A stretch of 15,147 nt of DNA from Stephanodiscus triporus (Eukaryota; Bacillariophyta; Thalassiosirophyceae; Thalassiosirales; Thalassiosiraceae): contig JALLAZ010000468.1 of assembly GCA_036939755.1 (NCBI GenBank), positions 1 to 15,147 of the forward strand, in the 5' to 3' direction. Each line of letters opens with the position of its first letter. The first letter of the stretch is position 1. Below are positions 8,107 to 15,147 of the stretch, one piece after another. The notes beneath the pieces are model-generated. The model was not told the DNA's origin. It searched no databases and worked only from the letters and a program-made list of their open reading frames with translations. Both the position numbers and the translations under genes were made by a program.

Positions 8107-9649
8107 TTTTTTTGGTAAAAATGGTATTCTTTCCTGTACATGTAAAAGAAGAAGCGGAAAATTTGCGGTGTTAAGAATCCATACATCGAGGGGAAAATCA
8201 CTGCAGATATTCGCTCATTAATGCACAGGCCGACGCGGGCAAGCAAAGAAATCGCCGCCGCAATTTCGATTTTCGAACTATCATCATCGACATCACACAT
8301 CACATGGCTCTCTCTAGCGTCAGACGCCAAAACCCAAAACCCATCGAGCAAGGATGTGCAAACCCGCTCACTGCTAAAAAGGCGGCAATTCATTGTGAAG
8401 AGTGACCTAGTTCGGCCACCACCGTCGGCCGTTCCGCCACAATCGTTTGGCCGCCATGGTTGCCTCACCTTTAAGATTTGTTGATACAGTACTCCTTGAA
8501 GCCACCAGCGATGAGCGTATCATCTAGGTATGGTAGTAGTACGTGTGGGGTCGAATTTTCTCCACACACGCGCACAAAGATTTGCCTCAAGTTTACTCCA
8601 CTTTCGTGTCCTATCGGATACAAAATTGGATACACCCGGAAAGACGTCTCGCGCGCTCCCGCCACATCCCAAGCAACAAAAAATGCGCCAAAGTGGACGG
8701 GAATATAACATATCGTACTCATGGAATGTCGGCATATTGGATCAGGCGATGTTCTCCGTTTTCAGGAGGGCCACGTCGTCGCAATGCTCTCTCTCTTATA
8801 ATGCATGCCGATCTCGTCATCTTCGTCTATTTCGCGACGATCGATAATTCGTTCATCGCCCATTCCGGTGTTGGCCGCCCCCCTCCGCCCCCCTTCGGAG
8901 ATGACAGATGACCGTCGCGTTGGTCACGACACAGGCCCCCCTGTTCGACGGATCTCGTCCCGCCGCTGCTCAGATGTTCGTTAACGAATGCGACGGTCGT
9001 CGATCCATTCGAGGTTCACCCTGGGATGTCGGGTACTTCCGTCTCGTCGATGGGGAGGGTTGGACGGCCGGCCGGGTTAGGGTTAGGGTTAGGGTTCGAA
9101 CCTTGTACGACGCCTCGGAGGCCGAATGGGGATGGCTGCATGTATCGCTGAGACGATGGATAACGAGATACCGGAGGGCTGGCCGAAGGTCGCGATGGTG
9201 CCGTAAGGCGTGCATAGATTTGACTTGTCGGATGTTTTCGTCTCCATGAATTAGAACATCTGTCGCCTCGTGGCATCGGACTATTGCCGTTTGAATATCG
9301 AGTTACCGGAAGGTCCGCAGGATGAGGGTGTGAACTGCGACGTGCAAATAAGTCGTTTACGATCAATCATTCGTACGACCACGACAGAAAGAACTTTTCA
9401 CACATCAATAATTCATGAACACGCCCTGACATCATCGAGGCATTAAGAGACTGCCTTACCATACAAAGGGGTCTTGTGTCTAGTCGGTGAAAAATAATCG
9501 TTTCTTTTCACTTTATATTCTATCTATCTAAATATTGACTTGACTTCGGACACAAACTCTAAACATTCATCGATGCACATCAAGTGTGATTTGCGAGTTC
9601 ACATAGATTCTGCTCGACATAAGGAAAATATCTTTTCTCTTATCACTCA
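8107..9649. other. Long stretch without a recognisable gene
   Basis: About 1.5 kb between two divergently placed minus-strand genes. Open frames here are short, start at arbitrary ATGs, and none shows a motif or composition that I recognise. The left part presumably holds the promoter of the small plastid protein gene and the right part the 3' region of the secreted protein gene. The only clear structure is the telomere-type repeat block at 9074-9096. Confidence 0.6.
9074..9096 (+). repeat. Interstitial telomere-type repeat (TTAGGG)
   Basis: Four GGG tracts separated by TTA, i.e. nearly four units of TTAGGG, directly followed by TTCGAACC. TTAGGG is the telomere repeat reported for diatoms. 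The flanks are ordinary GC-rich sequence on both sides, so this is internal rather than a chromosome end. Confidence 0.9.
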
Positions 9650-11521
9650 CTACACATTATTCCTTGATAGTGTAGGGGGGCCAGTAGTCTCCTTCGAAAC
9701 GGTCGGTGTGCTTCCAAAAGTGGGTGAGTAAGTGAATACCTCTAAGCCTGGAGAAGGGGGGGGCGAGGGCTTACAAACATCGTTGAATGAACACTCATTT
9801 ATCATTCCGTTCATCTCGCAGCATTCCTTAAGAGTGGAGTACATGTTATTGCCATTGTCAATCGGCATGTCATAACCATTGGTACAGATACCGCTGTTAA
9901 AGTACCACAATCTTTCTTCGCAGGCCGTCGGCATCGGAGTAGTTGATTCATCAAGAGAGGGCTGCGGTGTGGGTTTGGGGTAGCATCCATCATAAACGGG
10001 ACAGTCCTCAGGATAATCAAAACCAGAAGCAAGGCAGCACGACTCAGGATTGGGGTACAAAATCTCGTTGTCGTCAGGGATCATTCCAGGCCCTCGCGTG
10101 CACTGTTGGTCATCAAAATACCACTGTTGCTCTGTACAGACCGTCGGCATCGGTGTAGGACAGGTGGGCGAAGAACCACATGACGGCTTGAGAGTTGGAG
10201 ACAATGAAACAGCCTCGGAGGGTGATGGCTCTAACGTTGGCTCAGGCTCAGGTGTAGGACAGGTGGGCGAAGAACCGCATGACGGCTTGAGAGTTGGAGG
10301 CAATGATACAGCCTCGGTGGGTGATGGCTCTGACGTTGGCTCAGGCTCAGGAGTGGGACAGGTGGGCGAAGTACTACAAGGAGTAGGCTCATCCGTCTTG
10401 ACTTCTGTTTTGGCAGAGGGTTCGCCGGTCGGCTTCAACGTTGGATCGTCAGTGGGCGAACGAGTCGGCTCTTCCGTGGGGATAGGGCTGGGCATATCCG
10501 TCTTGACATCTGGTTTGCAAGAAGGTTCGTCGGTGGGCTTCAACGTTGGATTGTCAGTCGGCGAAGAAGTCGGCTCTTCCGTGGGGATATGGCTGGGCAT
10601 CTCCGTCTTGACTTCTGTTTTGGGAGAAGGTTCGTCAGTCGGCTTCAACGTTGGATCGTCAGTGGGCGAAGGAGTCGGCTCTTTCGTGGGGAAATAGCTG
10701 GGCATCTCCGTCTTGACTTCTGTTTTGGGCGAAGGTTTACTTGATCCCCAGGTTGGCTTGTCCTCAGTCGTCGGTTTCGGACTGGCCTTCCAAGTACTTG
10801 ATCTCCAGGTTGGCTCATCCCCAGGCGTCGGAGCTGGAGTGGCCTTCCAACTGCTTGATCCCCACCACGGCTCGCTTGGAGGGGTCCATGGAGAAGACCA
10901 GGATTTGGCGCTGTCTGTTACATCTGTCGTTTTGCTTGGAGGGTTCCAGGTCCAGGGAGATGTCCAGTCATTCGTGGTCGACGTGATCTTGGAGGACTTA
11001 GACTTGGCTGACTTGGATTTACTTGACTTTGATTTCGCCGATTTCCCATCCTTAACAAATACCAACTCGTTAGAATGACTTTCGTCTGCGGACCAACCGC
11101 AGTCGTCATCGTCATACCAGCTGCCACCCCAATCGGCGCTCGATGATGGCTGCCACTTAGACTCGTCGTCGCCTTCGTCCCAGGTAGGGGGACCCCAAAC
11201 GGATGCCCAGCTTTCTCCGAGGCGTCGAGATTTGCCCGACTTGCCGACAGACCATCCACTGCTCCCTCCTCCGGATTTGCCACACTTGCTCATCTTGGAC
11301 GGCCATTCGCCGCTGGACCATCCGTTGCCGTCCCAACCCTCCATCAACTTTCTGCTTCCATCCGATCCTCCCGGAACCGCCCTGGCAGACGGTGAGTTTT
11401 CACGACCACTGGCTGCGCGTGCGATGAAGCCGATGGACACGATGGACACGGCGAGTATGGAGGTCGTCAGCGCCATGAGTTTGACGAACTTAGGATCTCG
11501 TAGTCGATATTGGTTGGCCAT
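9650..11521 (-). CDS. Secreted Trp/Lys-Ser/Pro-Thr-rich protein, biosilica (cingulin/silaffin-like) candidate
   Basis: Single exon, 623 residues. An N-terminal hydrophobic segment (about 15-33) with ARA at 34-36 fits a signal peptide. RXL-type sites follow (RKL 57-59, RRL 99-101), like the processing sites known in centric-diatom silaffin precursors. Residues 60-260 hold 22 tryptophans in Ser/Gly/Asp context, interrupted by a Lys-Ser cluster at 160-178 (KSAKSKSSKSKSAKSKSSK), the KxxK-type pattern of silaffins and cingulins. Residues 264-376 are three 35-residue Pro-Thr repeats, and 385-450 two 33-residue Pro/Glu/Cys repeats. Two Cys-rich modules (462-513, 534-583) share Trp-Tyr-Phe, a Cys pair and near-identical spacing. 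The W-plus-KxxK combination matches CinW-type cingulins of girdle bands. Assignment is by composition and architecture, not alignment, so a general cell-surface or wall protein remains possible. It is intact, with no frameshift. Confidence 0.72.
   Translation of the reverse strand: MANQYRLRDPKFVKLMALTTSILAVSIVSIGFIARAASGRENSPSARAVPGGSDGSRKLMEGWDGNGWSSGEWPSKMSKCGKSGGGSSGWSVGKSGKSRRLGESWASVWGPPTWDEGDDESKWQPSSSADWGGSWYDDDDCGWSADESHSNELVFVKDGKSAKSKSSKSKSAKSKSSKITSTTNDWTSPWTWNPPSKTTDVTDSAKSWSSPWTPPSEPWWGSSSWKATPAPTPGDEPTWRSSTWKASPKPTTEDKPTWGSSKPSPKTEVKTEMPSYFPTKEPTPSPTDDPTLKPTDEPSPKTEVKTEMPSHIPTEEPTSSPTDNPTLKPTDEPSCKPDVKTDMPSPIPTEEPTRSPTDDPTLKPTGEPSAKTEVKTDEPTPCSTSPTCPTPEPEPTSEPSPTEAVSLPPTLKPSCGSSPTCPTPEPEPTLEPSPSEAVSLSPTLKPSCGSSPTCPTPMPTVCTEQQWYFDDQQCTRGPGMIPDDNEILYPNPESCCLASGFDYPEDCPVYDGCYPKPTPQPSLDESTTPMPTACEERLWYFNSGICTNGYDMPIDNGNNMYSTLKECCEMNGMINECSFNDVCKPSPPPSPGLEVFTYSPTFGSTPTVSKETTGPPTLSRNNV
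10172..10369 (-). repeat. Two tandem 99-bp coding repeats
   Basis: Encodes residues 385-450 of the secreted protein, two 33-residue units beginning SPTCPTPEPEPT and ending TLKPSCGS, followed by the start of a third unit (SPTCPTP). The DNA copies differ at only a few positions, indicating recent duplication. Confidence 0.85.
10394..10708 (-). repeat. Three tandem 105-bp coding repeats (Pro-Thr type)
   Basis: Encodes residues 272-376 as three 35-residue units, each with the pattern MPSxxPTxEPTxSPTDxP, then TLKPTxEPS and a charged xVKT end. A partial unit (SPKTEVKT) precedes them. PT-rich stretches are typical O-glycosylated stalks of diatom surface proteins. Confidence 0.88.
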
Positions 11522-11971
11522 TTTCTACGGCGTGTTACTGACTACTGACTGTTCGATTAGTGTGTTTCTATGTTGAAAGTATGGGATCGATAGATTGTGT
11601 CTCGAAGGAAATGAAATATGAGACCTTTTGTTGCGGCCTTGAATGAAGGTGCGCTACAATGGCACGAATAATCGGAGTCATCCAAATTAGCCTCATGAGT
11701 CGAGTCCTACCCCCCTAATCCGAATTCATAAAATTTGGTAGTACCGACGAAATCACATCATGCAACTAACTAGAACGGAGATTATTTGTCCCCAGCTCTT
11801 TCTTGTGTTGGAATTTTGTGGAATTGAAAAATTGTGTGAGGATGAACGTCGATGAAAATTGTTGCAGTACGAAGTCCCACGTGACCAGGTTAGACTTCTG
11901 TTTTTTTTGCTAATTCCCACGTAAGTGAAATGGAATTTTTCGAGCTCTCTGAGTGGACCCGCACCTTCGTC
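11522..11971. other. 5' flank of the secreted protein gene; no gene seen
   Basis: AT-richer intergenic sequence upstream of the start codon of the biosilica-type gene. No frame of note, no tRNA and no clear TATA box were found. Confidence 0.6.
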
Positions 11972-12132
11972 GCCACCATGGTTGTGAGGGCGATGCGAGT
12001 AGATCGCAACATCGAATACGGCAACGAAATATCGACGAGCTTCGATACGCCCACGAATACCTTTACCCCCCTCGTCTAGCGTCTAGGTGGGCTCCGTCCT
12101 CGTCTCCGTGCCCACTACAGACCTGTGTCTGG
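11972..12132 (+). pseudogene. Truncated partial copy of the UPF0301/DUF179 gene 5' region
   Basis: The stretch GCCACCATGG...ATGCGAGTAGATCGCAAC and the following ~120 bp match the minus strand at about 14346-14501 closely by eye. Translated, both read MRVDRN-EYG-EI, SFD, TNTFTPLV and VGSVLVSVP. Relative to the other copy this one lacks one Thr codon, has substitutions mostly tolerated at the protein level, and carries a 7-bp tandem duplication (GTCTAGC) plus a Glu-to-stop change, so the frame is broken at about 12076. Similarity ends abruptly after 12132. It is inverted relative to the longer copy about 2.2 kb away. Confidence 0.8.
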
Positions 12133-12721
12133 ACTGATGACATTGCTGTGTTGAGCAGAATGTAACAAAATGGCCGGCTCCGGCTCACATAAAAGCTACA
12201 GTTTTAATAATTGCTATGGGTGGTGTGGAAACAAAATTGAAGTGGCAAATAAATGCAGGTTATTAAGCCGCTGTCCGCTGGCATTGGGAAAGTATTGGTA
12301 CACTGGTCACAATGGTAATCGAAGTTATCACACAAATTGAGCTGGTCTGCTAAAATGTTCCAAAAAAAGCTCGCCCATTAAGTAACGAACAACAAGTTGC
12401 ATTCATTTCTGTAATACATAGTAGGAGCTTCTGATCTCAAGCTCCAACCAAGGCCTGGTGTTCATGGACAAATCAAGCTGGCGCAATGCTCAATAACACG
12501 TGTGCAGATTATAGACCCATAGCTGTGAAGCTTAAACTCCAGACCTCAATCATTTATTAGCGATAGCTTTTTGAGACAGTGTTTGCTGCCCTCCCATATT
12601 TAGACATTGTGACCGGTGTACTGATGCTGAAACAGTCATAAAAAATGCAGCTGTTAATTATTAGGAGTAGTCACCAAAGAGTGAGCAGATTGTGTCTTGG
12701 CTCAGTGTTGATGTTGTTATG
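12133..12721. other. AT-richer stretch with no recognisable gene
   Basis: About 590 bp between the truncated copy and the C-terminal end of the long pseudogene. Every frame has frequent stops. A plus-strand segment near 12370-12430 reads PLSNEQQVAFISVIHS, faintly like transposase DNA-binding regions, but it is too short and interrupted to call. Confidence 0.55.
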
Positions 12722-13186
12722 TTAGAACCTGAACCAGAAAATATTAGAAAGATAGATCTGATAGTTTTGTCCTTGCATTATCTCGTCTTGAAACCATCGA
12801 ATTGACATCTTTTCCAATACAACATTGAGTCCATGCACTGATGGCTGAATCATGTTGTTCACAAGTGAGTCCTGTGTTAGCACACTTTGATGATTTGTTA
12901 AAATGCCCCAGGCAATGCCAATCGTGTCGTTATCGCTTTGGTCATTGCACGATCGAACCACTTCTAGCGAACGAAGGGACTCAATTTGTTCGATCTGGAC
13001 CCTTCTCCCAAATGCTAACCCCAGAAAAAACCATGACGTCTTCTGTCTGAAGTAACCCAGCTTTAAGTGATTCGATAGCATCATCTACTTTGATGAGCCA
13101 GCGAGTGGATTTTCCAAGCTGAGTTCCACCACCGCCACGAACAAAGTCTAAATTTCGATGTATCCAAATGAACGACGAGTCGTCAA

Positions 13187-13207
13187 CATCATCATCATCA
13201 TCATCAT
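13187..13207 (+). repeat. (CAT)7 microsatellite
   Basis: Seven perfect CAT units, encoding a poly-Asp linker in the ancestral minus-strand frame of the DUF179 pseudogene. A frameshift separates the reading frames on its two sides. Confidence 0.9.
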
Positions 13208-14713
13208 GGTCATGATCACCAGTACTTTCAGCACCATACTGACATCAATTCCATCATTCTGATAGTTGAAGAATTCTTCATGCAGCTCACAGTCTTCCTC
13301 ATCATGATCATCATCATTGTTGTCATCAACATCGTCGTCTTCTCCCTTATCCCCATAGCTTCCAAATTTCCACGAGATGACATCCATTGGGCCCCGTATC
13401 AAATCGGCAGCGGGTTTGCACAGTCCTTGAATTCAATGCCGCCGCTATAGGATGATTGAGTATCACCCCCATGGTAGCGTCATGCGTATCCTCCAATACC
13501 AGTATTACTGATCGTATGAACTCCGCATCGTAGAGGATCATGTCATTTGGGGGGGTAATCTGGCCCTTTCAATTGTTACCGGTCCTATTTGTTCCATTGA
13601 GTTATTGTCAAGGAGGGTGGCAGGAATATCTTTCGTTAATGGTGCATCAACCTCCTCATTCAATTTATCCTCGCTCCATACCTCCAACGTTCCATCGTAA
13701 AAGACGAGCTGACCAGGAGAGAGACGTTCTGAGGCCTTCGATTCTACAATCGCGACGCATCGAGATCGTAAAGATTTCGACTCGATCCCTCTCCTTCGTT
13801 TGCGATCGGCGACTAAATTTTATGCCATTGCGATTGCAACTCATGATGGACCGCCCGTCCGCCAACAGCACCTTTCATTCGTTGCGATCTTCTCCGATTT
13901 CCACCTCTTGCTGCCCGACCCTCCACGAGCAGAAGCCGATACAACGTCGGACGATCGCGACGCAATCGTTTCGCGAATGTCAGCAACATGCAGGAGAGAT
14001 GGCCGAACAATTTCATGTACCCCTCGAGGATGGTGCGCGCATCGTCGGACCGATCGGATGCGCGATCGGGATGATGGAGGCATACTATCTCGGTGCCATC
14101 CGAGGAGTTGATCCATCGTCGCCGCCGTCGTAGTCGTCGTCGTTATTTTCCGCCGAAAGCGAAGGAGCGGTGGCACGGCAAGATCCCCCGTTCAGCAGCA
14201 GTCCGCGAATATCCCCACCGTCCGCGCTTCGCCCCCCACGCCAGCTGATCTTCCGGGACGGAATCGTCGACGTTCCCGAATGCGGCATTGTCGCTCACGC
14301 GCGTGATCAGGACGACGACGCGATGCCAGTATTGCCGTTCCAGTGCCTGACACGGGTCCGGAGTGGGCACGGAGACGAGGACTGAGCCCACCTCGACGAG
14401 GGGGGTAAAGGTATTTGTGAGAGCATCGAAGCTCGTCGTCGTTATTTCGTCGCCGTATTCGTCGTTGCGATCTACTCGCATCGCCGTCGACCATGGTGGC
14501 AACGGAAGGAGACGCATCGTCTTCCGAAATGACACCGCCGCCGCCGCCGCCGTCGGCCGTGCGTTCGATAAACGGTAGGCCGTTCCTTACCAACCTCGCT
14601 CGAAACGACCTCCATTCCTCCTCCTCGGTCGTCGTCGTCGTCGTCGTCTAGGATATTATTCGAGAAGAGACGACGATACGACAGTGCTCCGCGGCGGGTT
14701 AAAAACTTTAACA

Positions 14714-14725
14714 GGGGGGGGGGGG
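14714..14725 (+). repeat. 12-base G homopolymer
   Basis: Run of 12 consecutive G residues in the 5' part of the DUF179 pseudogene; a likely site of slippage or assembly error. Confidence 0.9.
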
Positions 14726-14823
14726 TGAGGGCATGTGCGGCCCCCGCCATAATATCGCGAGAGCGCGGACGGTATTGCATGAGCGACGGCAGCGACGGCG
14801 ACGGCCATTGTTAGTTGTGTCAT

Positions 14824-15147
14824 GGTAGTCTCGTGAGAGGTGAGAGGACACACATCATGTTGTGGTAAGGTAGATACGTAAATACAATATACTTCCTCAA
14901 ATGCGACCCTCGTACGTAGAGAGTACGGTTGTAAACCCGCGCCTGGTGGGAATTGATATGGTAGAATTGCCCAACGGCCAATTTTTTCTTTTCTTGACGT
15001 TCAACCTCCTGCGCGATCGAATTTTTCCACGTCGAAAGATGTGGTTCCCCATAATCCGCCAGCAAGATTTTTGGCAGGGTATCGTAAACATTAGTCGAAG
15101 AAAAAAAGGCCAACACATACCATACGATATCCCCTGAAACCCACCCC
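14824..15147. other. Right-edge sequence, nothing recognisable
   Basis: 5' flank of the DUF179 pseudogene. Overlapping open frames exist on both strands (for example minus 15116-14820) but none carries a motif I recognise, and all may be incidental. A gene entering from beyond the window cannot be excluded. Confidence 0.5.

Larger units (their letters stand above)
12722..14823 (-). pseudogene. Degraded UPF0301/DUF179 (AlgH/YqgE-like) two-domain gene
   Basis: Consecutive minus-strand segments in different frames read as one ancestral protein. In order: an N-terminal part (EEEEWRSFRARLVRNGLPFI, ~14640-14580); a first DUF179-like domain (VEVGSVLVSVP, YWHRVVVLI, then in another frame GGDIRGLLLN, then VHEIVRPSLLHVADIRETI); a linker with SPGQLVFYDGTLEVWSED (~13720-13660); a second domain (FIRSVILVLEDTHDATMGVI + LNHP, 13516-13440; GPMDVISWKF, ~13390; WIHRNLDFVRGGGG; WLIKVDDAIESLKAG; MVFSGVSIWEK, ~13010); and a C-terminal tail (QIESLRSLEVVRS to 12722). 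Breaks visible: frameshifts near 14490, 14250, 14110, 13815, 13440, 13395, 13225 and 12985, and an in-frame TGA at 13399-13401 where the family has an Arg-Tyr-Gly-Gly-Pro motif. So many lesions cannot be introns or isolated base errors. The family's biochemical role is poorly known. Confidence 0.82.

Noticed and set aside
8471..8722. 83-codon minus-strand frame
   Set aside because: No signal, domain or composition bias; similar-length frames overlap it on both strands, as expected by chance.
9090..9106. GGTTCGAACC resembling a tRNA T-loop
   Set aside because: The flanking bases do not make a 5-bp T stem, and the 5' side is telomere repeat; no acceptor or anticodon arm is visible.
10050..10697. 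215-codon plus-strand frame through the repeat region
   Set aside because: It is the antisense reading of the Pro-Thr repeats (Gly/Val/Ser periodic) and has no independent features.
12360..12440. Weak transposase-like peptide (PLSNEQQVAFISVIHS)
   Set aside because: Short, stops on both sides, no catalytic motif and no terminal inverted repeats found around it.
14820..15116. 98-codon minus-strand frame at the right edge
   Set aside because: Not recognisable, overlaps other frames of similar length on both strands, and could be truncated by the window.
1..15147. CRISPR array, rRNA or bacterial operon features
   Set aside because: No regularly spaced direct repeats or rRNA-like conserved blocks; introns and targeting leaders indicate a nuclear eukaryotic genome.

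Overview
The window reads as nuclear DNA from a diatom, most likely a centric one. Genes are separated by short intergenic gaps. The introns are short (90-117 bp) with GT..AG ends. Two predicted proteins begin with a signal peptide whose cleavage site is followed by Phe, which is the diatom plastid-import signature. One large secreted protein has the Trp-rich, Lys-Ser cluster and Pro-Thr repeat make-up of diatom biosilica proteins. No tool was run; every family call was made by eye from motifs.

Layout, left to right. (1) About 1-772 is low-complexity sequence where the true 5' end of the first gene is unclear. (2) 773-5765 (+) is a four-exon gene for a very large AAA ATPase: about 1,250 mostly disordered N-terminal residues, then one AAA module of the ATAD1/Msp1-related type. 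(3) 6042-6329 (-) is LSm5, and it shares a 171-bp GC-rich promoter region with (4) 6501-7412 (+), a two-exon CIA30-domain protein with a probable plastid-targeting leader. (5) 7413-7689 is a convergent 3' region with small hairpins. (6) 7690-8106 (-) is a small, probably thylakoid, two-helix membrane protein that I cannot name. (7) 8107-9649 holds no recognisable gene but contains an internal block of TTAGGG telomere repeats. (8) 9650-11521 (-) is the single-exon, 623-residue secreted protein described above (cingulin- or silaffin-like). (9) 11972-12132 (+) is a broken partial copy of the 5' part of (10), a wrecked UPF0301/DUF179 (AlgH/YqgE-like) gene at about 12722-14823 (-) with many frameshifts and stops. 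(11) The last 324 bases hold nothing I recognise.

The genes do not form one pathway. LSm5 serves RNA decay and splicing. The CIA30 protein and the two-helix protein both look plastid-bound. The AAA protein is probably a membrane-associated unfoldase. The W/K/PT protein probably belongs to the silica cell wall. The right third (about 11.9-14.9 kb) is decaying sequence: a dead two-domain DUF179 gene plus an inverted fragment of its 5' end.
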